Source: an uncultured Bacteroidota bacterium (lineage in GTDB: Bacteria; Bacteroidota; Bacteroidia; Bacteroidales; P3). From it: a stretch of DNA of 64,000 bases. The number at the start of each line of letters is the position of its first letter. Positions within the stretch are counted from its first letter, which is position 1. The stretch is taken from contig CACXXO010000008.1 in NCBI GenBank assembly GCA_902771735.1, positions 1 to 64,000 on the forward strand, in the 5' to 3' direction. The translations under genes and the position numbers were made by a program. The notes beneath the pieces are model-generated. The model had not been told where the DNA came from. It made no database searches and worked only from the letters and a program-made list of their open reading frames with translations. This document shows positions 13,401 through 21,926 of the stretch, one piece after another.

Positions 13401-16400
13401 ACCCCGTGGGCAGCGGTGAAGGCGTTGAGATAGCTCATTGGAACTTCGGTAACGGTACCAGCAGCGACAACTACCACGCCTCCACCACCTACACTGAGCC
13501 CGGCACCTATACCATACAGCTCGTCACAGCTATCGCCGGCGGCGTCTGTGTCGACACCTTAGAGAAAACCATCACCCTGGCTTTCCCACCCACCAATCCA
13601 CACATAGAAGGCGTTACCGACCGCTGCTATGGGGCGACAGCAGACACCATCGTCCTCTTGGAAGCATCGACATGGAGTCCCTGGAGCAACAATACTCTCA
13701 TCCTCGCACCTGCTGCCGACACCAGTCTCCTGCTCACCGTCACCGACAGCAACGGATGCTCGCACACTCTTAGCCACACCATCTTCGTGCATCCAGTCTA
13801 CGACCAGGTGTTCTCTCAAGCCATCTGCGACGGCCAGACATTCCTCTTCCAAAACGACACCCTCTCCTCCACCTCCACCACCCAATACCACCTCTCAACC
13901 GCCAACTACCAATGCGACAGCCTTATCACCCTCAACCTCACTGTCAATCCCAATACCACCGCCACCGTTAGCGAGGAAATCAACGAGACCCAACTGCCCT
14001 ATACATTTAATGGCACAACCTTCACCGACAGCGTGCAGAACTATGACATCCATATCTCCAACATTTACAACTGCGACTCCATCATCACCTACAATCTTAA
14101 CATCATCTGGAACGACAAACTGACCATCCTCGACAGCACCGTGTGCGACAATATATTCCCTATCTCCTGGAACGGTCTCACCATCTCCGACAGCGGCTCC
14201 TACTCCGTTCTCTTCGCCGCCTCCCATGGCGAGGATAGCACCGTCACCTTGCGTGTCCACACAATGCCCACCTATAATGACACCATCCCCTACTCCATCT
14301 GCGACAACCAGCAGTATACCTTCGAGGACTCCACCTACTACGGCACCGACGCAGGACTCCACCCTCATCTCCTCCACCAGTCTCGATGTCCGCGCCACAA
14401 CCTCCGGCGACACCCTCGCCGACCACTGCGACCACTTCTCCTGGTACGGCACAGACTATACAGCCTCCACCAACTCCCCGACCCACCTCTCCTCCAACAG
14501 CGTTGGCTGCGACTCCGTCACCACCCTCCACCTCACCATACGCTACTCCACAGCCTCCTCCGTCGAGGAAACCATCGTCGAGAACAACCTCCCATACACC
14601 TTCAACGGTGTCACCTTCACCGACTCCTCCGACCTCACCACAGTCACCATCCCCAACGCCGTCGGCTGCGACTCCGTCATCTCCTACACCCTCCATGTCG
14701 ATTGGAACACCGGCTCCCGTCTCGACAGCAACATCTGCTTCAACCAGCTGCCAGTCTCCTGGAACAATGTCTCTTTCGACACCACCACTGCCAACGTCAC
14801 CATGATGCGCACCGTCGTCATCCCCTCTTCCTCGGGCTCCGACTCCACCATCATCATGCGTCTCCATGTGAGACCCATCTATAACGACACCATCCCCTAC
14901 TCCATCTGCGACAACCAGCAGTATACCTTCGAGGACTCCACCTACTACGGCACCGACGCAGGATGTCCGCGCCACAACCTCCGGCGACACCCTCGCCGAC
15001 CACTGCGACCACTTCTCCTGGTACAGCACAGACTACACAGCCTCCACCGACTCCCCGACCCACCTCTCCTCCAACAGCGTTGGCTGCGACTCCACCACCA
15101 CCCTCCACCTCACCATACGCTACTCTACCTTTGGTACAGAGACCGACACCATCGTCGAGAACCAACTTCCCTACACATACCACGGTGCCACCTTCGCCGA
15201 CAGCATCAGCCATTTCAGTGTAACGTTCTCCAATAGTGTACAGTGCGACAGCATCGTCGATTACACCCTCTTCGTCTATCGTAACGTCGACACAACCCTC
15301 TACGACACCCTCTGCAACAGTTCATTGCCACACACATGGAACGGTGTAACCTTCGACACCACGCTTAGCCAAATGTCCACCCTGACACGCTCCACTGTCT
15401 TCACCGCCCACACCGGTGCCGACTCCATCATCACCATGCACCTCACAGTGCACCCGCTCTATGACCACCACACCCACACCGAAATCTGCGACAACCAAAC
15501 CTACCTCTTCGGTGACAGCACCTTTGCAGGCACCGATGGATCCACTGTCCACCTCGACAGTCTGCTGTCGCAATACGGCTGCGACTCCCTTTCCACTCTC
15601 CACCTTACCGTCCATCCCACATTCGACCACCACACCTTCGACACCATCTGCTCCAACCAGAACGTCACCTTCACAGGCGAGAGCTACAACCTCACCGGCA
15701 TTTATCCCCATGTGCTCCTCTCAGTCTACAACTGCGACTCTCTTTCCACGCTTCACCTCCAGGTGTGGCCGGCCTATGACAATCATACCTACGACACCGT
15801 CTGTGACGACTCCTCGCGTTTCTTTATCGATTCGACCTACCGACAAACGGGCGACTATCCCTACTTCTTCTTCAGTGCCCATGCATGCGACAGTCTTGAG
15901 ACCCTCCACCTGAAAGTCCACCCCACCTACGACCTCCACCTCTACGATACCATCTACGACGGAGACCATTATAGCTTCGAAGGCACCGTCTACGACACCA
16001 CCGGCATCTACCCCCACCTGCTGCAAGCCTTCTTCGGCTGCGACTCGCTGCGCACCCTCCACCTTCAGCGCAACCGTCGCACCTACAACGACAGCGTTCT
16101 CTGTCAGAACCACCTGCCATTGCAATGGAACGGCGTCATTTTCAGAGACAAGCCGCACACTGGCGGAACCCTGGTGATAAGCGACAGCGTCCACCTCAGC
16201 GGTCTCAATGGTATCGACTCTCTGGTGGTGATGACCGTCTACTCCCACGACACCTCAGCCACCGTCGACCGTCTCCACGGTTGCGACAGCCTCACATGGC
16301 AGGACAACCAGACCTATACCTCCTCCACCACAAGGCCCTTCGTCACACTGACCAATACCGCAGCCTGCGACTCAGTGATCCACCTCGCCCTCACCATCGA

Positions 16401-17502
16401 CTCCACCCACTGGGCCACCGACCACCAGCAGGCCTGTGACTCGATGCGATGGATTGACAACCAATGGTACTACAACGACATCACCGGCCCCATCGACACC
16501 ATCCGCACCGTCGCCGACTGCGACTCCATCGTGACACTCAGTCTCATAGTCCACCGAGCCACCTACGAAGAGTCTGTCGACACCTTCTGCTTCGCCAACA
16601 CCTACAACTGGCGCCGCTTCACCGTGGGCGAACCCGACCCGACTGCCACCACCGACCACTACCTCACCGACACCCTCCACACCATCCACAACTGCGACTC
16701 CGTCCTCGCCATCCGACTCACCCAGATGGCCAAACCGCAGCTCGTCCTCGACACCTCCACCGACTGCCAGATGCTGCAGTACCGTCTCTCGGTGGCCACC
16801 GACATGCCCTACTGGCGCTGGTGGGCCGAGCCAGCCGACCCTGCCATCGACGGTCTTGAGAACGCCAACGACATTCTGGTAACGCCCGAAGGCACCACCG
16901 AATACAACGTCCTCGTCGACTACCACCGCTCACCCCTCTGTCCCCTCACCGGTAGCCTCACCCTGCGCCCCATCGAAGTGCCCAAAGCCGAACTGAAGGT
17001 AAACCCAGAAGCATTGACACTCAGCAACATGGAGCTCGACGCCTATGACTTGAGCCGCGAGTTCGAGAGGCGCGACTGGTATATCGACTGGCAGCACCAG
17101 AACGAAACCAGTCGCCACCTGCACCACTATGTCGACAACAACCTCGACAGCGTCATCGTGGCCCTCCGCGTCTTCAACGGCCAATGCTACGACACCGCCA
17201 CCCGCGTCATTCAAGTTCTCCGCGTCACCCTCTTCGCCCCCAACGCCTTCACCCCCGGCCGCGACGACAACAGCCGCTTCATTATCGTAGGCCAGGGTAT
17301 TCTCGAAGCCGAACTCCACATCTACAACCGCGAGGGATTGCTGGTCTACCACACCAACAACATCGAGCAGGGATGGGACGGCAGCAATGCCTCCGGAGCA
17401 CCCTGTCCACAAGGCAGTTATGTATGGAAACTCTCCTATAAAGCCCTCGACCGACCCACCTCCCTCCGGACCGAAATCGGCACCGTACTCCTGATCCGAT
17501 GA
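1415..17502 (+). CDS. Giant T9SS type B secreted surface protein/adhesin, interrupted by two frameshifts
   Basis: The start at 1415 gives a clean signal peptide (MRTFRSIIILL... ending AAAQS); an upstream in-frame TTG lies inside the promoter. Order of parts: a CUB-like domain (about residues 30-160, with CDYITVWDG), a fibronectin-III-like unit, then about 14 modules of 230-250 residues. Each module opens with a PYCE(D/N)FD-type motif (for example at 2869, 3583, 4311, 6520, 8112, 8829, 9521, 10235, 10942 and 11705), continues as a jelly-roll 'choice-of-anchor' domain ending in 'YIDD', and closes with a fibronectin unit. From about 12.45 kb come Ig/PKD-like parts and many short repeats around 'CDS(L/I)..L.L.V'. 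The last 90 residues (NAFTPGRDDN ... QGWDGSNASG ... GSYVWKL) are a gliding-motility/T9SS type B sorting domain. The frame changes 2 to 3 at about 14354 and 3 to 1 at about 14961. Removing one base at each site gives 5,362 codons exactly, with no stop until 17500-17502. Without bridging, the first frame ends at 14884. Probable role: cell-surface adhesion. Confidence 0.85.
9297..12324 (+). repeat. Low-complexity linkers inside the adhesin modules
   Basis: At the same place in several consecutive fibronectin units there are short DNA runs of near-tandem words: cagcaaccc (about 9301-9326), cagccactca (about 10024-10047), actcatcac (about 10739-10760, 11484-11515 and 12268-12312). They encode Ser/Thr/His/Gln-rich linkers between the first strand of the unit and its 'Y(W/V)(L/E)' strand. 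The flanking domain sequence is well conserved, so these look like expandable linkers. Confidence 0.6.
14272..14548 (+). repeat. Adhesin near-identical internal repeat, copy A (with frameshift)
   Basis: A 277-base segment encoding YNDTIPYSICDNQQYTFEDS through 'CDSVTTLHLTIRY' recurs 607 bases downstream with few differences. Copy A holds 30 bases (14355-14384) that copy B lacks. The change from reading frame 2 to frame 3 happens at the GACGCAGGA word (14348-14356). The offset of 607 is not a multiple of three, which agrees with one extra base per copy. Confidence 0.85.
14879..15125 (+). repeat. Adhesin near-identical internal repeat, copy B (with frameshift)
   Basis: This is the second copy of the segment at 14272-14548, lacking 30 bases after GACGCAG. 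The frame changes from 3 to 1 at the same GACGCAGGA word (14955-14963). Downstream the protein continues as DVRATTSGDTLADHCDHFSW, which copy A also encodes after its own shift. Confidence 0.85.
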
Positions 17503-17505
17503 ACG

Positions 17506-17612
17506 TCCCTTCTCCGACCCATCTCCGACCGAAGTCCGAGTCATCTCCGACCCCGGTCGGATTTCGGTCGGAGATGACTCGGACTTCAGTCGGACTTGAT
17601 ACGGACTTGGTG
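17506..17612 (+). repeat. 'gtcgga' intergenic repeat, downstream copy, with a 22-bp perfect inverted repeat
   Basis: Directly after the adhesin stop codon, variations of tccgac and gtcgga are arranged as a perfect inverted repeat. The left arm is 17531-17552, the right arm 17566-17587 and the loop 13 bases. No T-run follows, so it is not a standard intrinsic terminator, though it could still form a stable 3' end on the adhesin transcript. The final words (gagatgactcggacttc, then cggacttggtg) match the element at 1255-1287. The remainder up to 17778 is AT-rich and carries the next promoter. Confidence 0.8.
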
Positions 17613-17734
17613 CTAAGAATCAGTCTTTTACAAACCAACTTTTTCTGAGGGCGGAAAAAGTGGGCAAAATAGCATATAAATACCTGACAAACAATGATTT
17701 TCATTTTTCAATAGTCACTTTTCAATTTATTTTG

Positions 17735-17742
17735 TATCTTTG
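17735..17742 (+). promoter_or_regulatory. Putative promoter -7 box of the barrel protein gene
   Basis: TATCTTTG followed by GCA is an exact Bacteroidota -7 box. The region upstream is T-rich but has no TTTG at the ideal distance. Transcription would start near 17749, about 30 bases before the TTG start codon. Confidence 0.6.
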
Positions 17743-17778
17743 CAGTTTGAATTATAAACAAACCAAACACTCAACGCT

Positions 17779-18843
17779 TTGAAAACAAGAGTATTAATAG
17801 CAATTTTCACTGTTATCGCCACCATCGCGCCCCTCAAGAGCCACGCCCAGATCAATTGGGGCAACCTCTTCAACAAGTTCAAACTCGAGGTCCGCGCCGA
17901 CGGCGAAATCACCACCACCGACACCACCCCCAACCTTGGCATCCATGGCAAATACTTCAACTTCATGCTTGGCGGCGACCTCAGTGGCGGTTTCAGCTAC
18001 TATTTCAAGCAACGCATCGTCGCCAACCCCGGCACCGTCACCTTCTTCGACAACACCGACTTCCTCTACCTCGACTACATGCCCAACCAGAATTGGCGCC
18101 TGCGTTTCGGTAAGGACGCCATGGCCCTCGGCGGCTTCGAGTACGACGCCTCTCCCATCGACGTCTACTTCCCCACCAACCTCTGGCGCAACATCTATTG
18201 CTTCCAGCTCGCTTTCTCCGGCGCCTACATCACCGACGACGGCAACCACACCCTCATCGCCCAGGTTTCCAACTCCCCCTATCTCAACTACAACAACCTC
18301 AACTACGATGCCGGCCTCGTCGCCTACAACCTCTACTGGGCCGGCAACATGGGTCACCTCCACACCCTCTGGAGCACCTCCATGGTCGAATACAAATGGA
18401 ACCGCTACCTCAACATGACCATGCTGGGATTCAAACTCATCTACGACAAGTGGGACATCTACTTCGACTTCATGCACCACGCTCTCGCCCTCGACGACTG
18501 GGGCAAGAACTTCGGCTTCGTCTCCTGCGCCAACTACTACTTAACCAACCGCTTCAACATCTTCATCAAGGGCATGTACGAGCAAAACAAGTCCTCCGAG
18601 ACCCTCGGTTCCTCCGTTTCGCTCGACCACCAACTGGCTGCCGGCCACACCTCGGCCCGCTACGGTCTGGGATTCGAATGGTACCCCTCCGAGGCAAAAA
18701 ACGTACGCCTCCACATCTACGGATGCCGCATGACCGACTCCTACACTGACGCCACCACAGGCAAAGACAGGACCGACGCCGCCTGGAACTTCAACCTCGG
18801 TGCCACCTGGACAATGGATTACCACAAACTCTTTAAGAAATAA
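17779..18843 (+). CDS. Outer-membrane beta-barrel (porin-like) protein
   Basis: 354 residues. The start is a TTG: only this start keeps a full signal peptide (MKTRVLIAIFTVIATI...SHAQ), and no ATG occurs in frame before the mature region. The mature protein alternates polar and aromatic residues (YYFKQRIV, FLYLDYMP, WRLRFGKD, LNMTMLGFKLIYDKWDIYF, RYGLGFEWYP), as in amphipathic strands of a porin such as the phosphate-selective type. It ends near LGATWTM.YHKLFKK. Substrate unknown. It has its own promoter and lies 3 bases before the next gene, so the two are probably cotranscribed. Confidence 0.65.
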   Translation: MKTRVLIAIFTVIATIAPLKSHAQINWGNLFNKFKLEVRADGEITTTDTTPNLGIHGKYFNFMLGGDLSGGFSYYFKQRIVANPGTVTFFDNTDFLYLDYMPNQNWRLRFGKDAMALGGFEYDASPIDVYFPTNLWRNIYCFQLAFSGAYITDDGNHTLIAQVSNSPYLNYNNLNYDAGLVAYNLYWAGNMGHLHTLWSTSMVEYKWNRYLNMTMLGFKLIYDKWDIYFDFMHHALALDDWGKNFGFVSCANYYLTNRFNIFIKGMYEQNKSSETLGSSVSLDHQLAAGHTSARYGLGFEWYPSEAKNVRLHIYGCRMTDSYTDATTGKDRTDAAWNFNLGATWTMDYHKLFKK

Positions 18844-18846
18844 GCC

Positions 18847-20109
18847 ATGGAAGAGAAACAGAACAACAACAGTCACAGCCTTTTGAGTTCGCTGCTCTCG
18901 GTGGTCGACCCCTTTCAGGTCTTCCGTCACCACGAGACCGACCCCAACAAGCGCAGCGGCAAACCCCGCCGCATGAAGTTCACCACCAGCCGCAGCCTCG
19001 AAGCACTGCTTTTCCTCGTGCTGTTCTTCGGCTTCTTCGGCTTCCTGGCCTACAAGATGACCCTGCCCCACATGCTCAACACCTTCATGCAGACCGCCTA
19101 CAGCCTGCTGCTCGAAACGGTGTTCTACATCATGGCCATCTGCGTGCTCATGGGCGCCATCTCCAAGTTGCTCACCGAGTTCGGCGTCGTCCGCCTGATG
19201 GAAAACATCCTGCGTCCCCTGATGAAACCCCTCTACAACCTGCCCGGCGTGGCAGCCCTCGGCGCCGTGATGACATTCCTCTCCGACAACCCCGCCATCA
19301 TCTCGCTGGCCAAGGACAACAACTTTTCCCGCTACTTCAAGAAATACCAGCTCGTTAGCCTCACCAACTTCGGCACCGCCTTCGGCATGGGCCTGGTAGT
19401 CATTGCCTTCATGACCGGCAAGGGCTACGGCTCGGGCGCCTTGGTGGGACTCCTCGGCGCCGTCATCGGCAGCATTGTCTCCACCCGTCTCATGCAACGC
19501 TTCACCCTCAAGAGCTATCCCGAACTCGACAGCCCCGTGAGCGAAGACGGAGGAAACGAGCAGAACATCTCCTTCAAAAGCGAGGGCAACGCCTTCCAGC
19601 GCTTCCTCAACGCCATGCTCGACGGCGGCAAGAGCGGCGTGGGTATCGGCGTAGCCATCATCCCCGGCGTGCTCTGCATCTCCACCATCGTCATGATGCT
19701 CACCTTCGGCCCCGCCGGCGAACACGGAGAATACCTCGGCAAAGCCTACGAGGGCGTACCCGTCATCACCTGGCTGGCCGACAAGGTCAACTTCATCTTC
19801 TTCTGGCTCTTCGGATTCGAGAACGGTGCCTTAGTGGGCTTCCCCATCACCGCCCTCGGTGCTGTGGGTGCCGCCCTGGGCCTGGTCCCCACCTTCGACG
19901 CCGCCCATATCATCGACAACAACGCCATCGCCGTCTTCACCGCCATGGGCATGTGCTGGAGCGGATACCTGAGTACCCACACCGCCATGCTCGACTCCCT
20001 CGGCTACCGCAAACTCATCGGCAAAGCCATCGGAGCCCACACCATCGGAGGTCTCTGCGCCGGCATCGCTGCACACTGGCTCTATGTGCTGCTATCAATG
20101 ATACTCTGA
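18847..20109 (+). CDS. Multi-pass membrane protein with nucleoside-recognition (Gate) domain
   Basis: 420 residues with about 8-10 hydrophobic segments. A basic cytoplasmic N-terminus (NKRSGKPRRMK) comes before the first segment (LEALLFLVLFFGFFGFLAY). The middle 'LLLETVFYIMAICVLMGAI...LLTEFGVVRLMENILRPLM' and 'FLSDNPAIISLA' resemble Gate-domain membrane proteins (spore maturation/nucleoside transporter superfamily). The transported substrate cannot be told from sequence. The gene follows the barrel protein by 3 bases and precedes the DUF3667 gene by 4, suggesting one operon. Confidence 0.6.
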   Translation: MEEKQNNNSHSLLSSLLSVVDPFQVFRHHETDPNKRSGKPRRMKFTTSRSLEALLFLVLFFGFFGFLAYKMTLPHMLNTFMQTAYSLLLETVFYIMAICVLMGAISKLLTEFGVVRLMENILRPLMKPLYNLPGVAALGAVMTFLSDNPAIISLAKDNNFSRYFKKYQLVSLTNFGTAFGMGLVVIAFMTGKGYGSGALVGLLGAVIGSIVSTRLMQRFTLKSYPELDSPVSEDGGNEQNISFKSEGNAFQRFLNAMLDGGKSGVGIGVAIIPGVLCISTIVMMLTFGPAGEHGEYLGKAYEGVPVITWLADKVNFIFFWLFGFENGALVGFPITALGAVGAALGLVPTFDAAHIIDNNAIAVFTAMGMCWSGYLSTHTAMLDSLGYRKLIGKAIGAHTIGGLCAGIAAHWLYVLLSMIL

Positions 20110-20113
20110 ATTC

Positions 20114-21094
20114 ATGAGCCCCAAGGAACTATACCGCAAATTCCGCACCTGGCAAAAAAGCCCCATTCAATACAAGAACAAGAACGAGGGTGTGCACCAC
20201 TGCGCCAACTGCGGTCACGAATTTGAAGGCAACTACTGCCCCATCTGCCGCCAGGAGGCCGGCGACGGCCGTATCTCATGGATATGGGTGCAGCAAAGCA
20301 TCATGAATCTCTGGGGCATGGACTCACGATCAATGCCCTACTCGCTGTTCCAGCTTTTGATTCGCCCGGGCTATTTCATCAGAGACTTCATCAGCGGCCG
20401 ACGACAGGTGAGCTACCCTCCCGTGGGCATGCTCTTCGGCGTGGCCGTGGTCTACGTCCTCTTCCTACAAATAATGGGTTGGGGCGGCACTCCCGCCTTC
20501 GAAATACCAGACACCACCACCGACACTGCAAGCGTACATGGCACAGAGCCCAACCTATCCCTCTTTAAAACAGTATTCAACTGGCTTCAAGACAATCCCG
20601 GCTGGGGTATGATGGCCACGACCATGATTCTGATTCTTCCCACATGGGTCTACTTCCACCATTCACCACGCCACCCGCGACATACACTGCCCGAAGGAGT
20701 CTTCATCCAGATTTTCATGGCCATATTGCTACTCGTTTGCACATTCCTGTCGGAAATCAGTTTCTGGTTCTCACTGCTCATCCCTTTCTATTTCTACCTC
20801 ACCTACCGTCAACTCTTCGGCTACCGTTTCTGGGGCACCCTGTGGCGACTTGTGATGACTTCCTTCGTGTGGTTTTTCATTGTCATAATAATCGTATTAG
20901 CAACCCTATTCCCCGAACTGGAATCCCCCCAAGAAGTCATCTGGTTTGCCACGGCGATTGTCAGCATGATTGCCATCCTCGCCTTCATCCTCTTCATAGG
21001 CTACCGGATTGGGAAAACAACGGAAAAAAGACGAATTAAACATGCTGGCAATCAAGCACAACAAGACACAAACTCACCAGAAATAGCGAAATAA
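20114..21094 (+). CDS. DUF3667-type membrane protein with N-terminal zinc ribbon
   Basis: 326 residues. Near residue 30 there is a zinc-ribbon-like pair of Cys motifs (HHCANCGHEF...YCPICRQ). 'SYPPVGMLFGVAVVYVLF' starts a set of about five hydrophobic helices, and the tail is charged (RIGKTTEKRRIKHAGNQ). This layout is that of DUF3667 proteins of Bacteroidota, whose function is unknown. It lies 4 bases after the Gate-domain gene on the same strand. Confidence 0.65.
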   Translation: MSPKELYRKFRTWQKSPIQYKNKNEGVHHCANCGHEFEGNYCPICRQEAGDGRISWIWVQQSIMNLWGMDSRSMPYSLFQLLIRPGYFIRDFISGRRQVSYPPVGMLFGVAVVYVLFLQIMGWGGTPAFEIPDTTTDTASVHGTEPNLSLFKTVFNWLQDNPGWGMMATTMILILPTWVYFHHSPRHPRHTLPEGVFIQIFMAILLLVCTFLSEISFWFSLLIPFYFYLTYRQLFGYRFWGTLWRLVMTSFVWFFIVIIIVLATLFPELESPQEVIWFATAIVSMIAILAFILFIGYRIGKTTEKRRIKHAGNQAQQDTNSPEIAK

Positions 21095-21095
21095 T

Positions 21096-21126
21096 TTTGC
21101 CATATCAGAAAAAGGTTGTATCTTTG
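21096..21126 (+). promoter_or_regulatory. Ferredoxin gene promoter
   Basis: TTTG (21096-21099), a 19-base spacer, then TATCTTTG (21119-21126) followed by GCA: an exact Bacteroidota promoter. The start site near 21133 leaves a leader of about 50 bases before the ferredoxin ATG. Confidence 0.8.
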
Positions 21127-21182
21127 CATTCGCTTTAAAGCAAAAAATTGATCAATTATTAATCCTAAAAAACAGAAAGAAA

Positions 21183-21350
21183 ATGGCTTACAAAATCACT
21201 GACATCTGTGTTGCTTGCGGCACCTGCATCGATGAGTGCCCCGTCGGAGCTATCAGCGAAGGCGACATCTACAAGATCGACGAGAACGCTTGCGTTAGCT
21301 GCGGTACCTGCGCTGGCGCTTGCCCCACCGGTGCTATCCAGGAGGGTTAA
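21183..21350 (+). CDS. 2[4Fe-4S] ferredoxin
   Basis: A 55-residue protein starting MAYKITDICVACGTCIDECP. It has two classic CxxCxxCxxxCP cluster motifs (CVACGTCIDECP and CVSCGTCAGACP), each followed by a GAI turn, as in clostridial-type ferredoxins. It would carry electrons at low potential in the cytoplasm, for example for pyruvate:ferredoxin oxidoreductase or hydrogenase, although no such partner is nearby. A strong promoter in front and a terminator behind indicate a monocistronic, probably highly expressed gene. Confidence 0.95.
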   Translation: MAYKITDICVACGTCIDECPVGAISEGDIYKIDENACVSCGTCAGACPTGAIQEG

Positions 21351-21368
21351 TCGCTCACAGATTGAATG

Positions 21369-21401
21369 AAAAAAAGGCTCACGCACGCGTGGGCCTTTTT
21401 T
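21369..21401 (+). terminator. Intrinsic terminator of the ferredoxin gene
   Basis: An A-run, then GGCTCACG, a four-base loop (CACG) and CGTGGGCC, followed by a T-run. The stem is 8 bp with one G-T pair. The A- and T-runs could also pair, so it may work in both directions. The purE start is only about 20 bases further on, so purE must rely on readthrough or on a promoter not recognised here. Confidence 0.85.
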
Positions 21402-21419
21402 GTAAAAACATATAGAAAT

Positions 21420-21926
21420 ATGAAACCTATCGTCAGCATCATCATGGGCTCCACCTCCGACCTGCCGGTCATGGAGAAAGCCTGCCAGTTCTTCGAGGAG
21501 ATGGAGATACCCTTCGAGGTCAACGCCCTCTCCGCCCACCGCACACCCGCCGAGGTCTCCGACTTCGCCCGTGGCGCCGCCGCCCGCGGCATCAAGGTCA
21601 TCATCGCCGGTGCCGGCATGGCTGCCGCACTGCCTGGCGTCATCGCCGCCGAGACACCGCTGCCCGTCATCGGAGTACCCATCAAAGGCTCGTGCCTCGA
21701 GGGCCTCGACGCCACCTTGGCCATCCTCCAGATGCCTCCAGGAATTCCCGTGGCCACCGTCGCCATCAACGGCGCCCAGAACGCTGCCATCCTCGCCATG
21801 CAAATGATGGCCCTCGGCGACGACACCCTGATGCAAAAACTTGTCGCCTACAAAGCCGGCCTCAAGAAGAAAATCGTCAAAGCCAACGAAGAACTGTCCA
21901 AACTGGAATATAAATATAAGGTATGA
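21420..21926 (+). CDS. purE: 5-(carboxyamino)imidazole ribonucleotide mutase PurE
   Basis: 168 residues, the normal length of class I PurE. It interconverts N5-CAIR and CAIR in purine synthesis. Family motifs seen: IMGSTSDLPVMEKA near the N-terminus, ALSAHRTP with the conserved histidine near residue 42, 'VIIAGAGMAAALPGV' and 'PVIGVPI'. The ATG at 21420 starts immediately with KPIVSIIMGS; longer frames would run into the terminator hairpin. The stop overlaps the next start by 4 bases (ATGA), so the deaminase is translationally coupled. Confidence 0.95.
   Translation: MKPIVSIIMGSTSDLPVMEKACQFFEEMEIPFEVNALSAHRTPAEVSDFARGAAARGIKVIIAGAGMAAALPGVIAAETPLPVIGVPIKGSCLEGLDATLAILQMPPGIPVATVAINGAQNAAILAMQMMALGDDTLMQKLVAYKAGLKKKIVKANEELSKLEYKYKV

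Noticed and set aside
14884-15325. A natural end of the adhesin gene at 14884 with a second gene starting at 15325
   Set aside because: The last 170 or so codons before 14884 are Arg/His/Pro-rich nonsense, whereas the repeat protein continues in the next frames up to the T9SS sorting domain.
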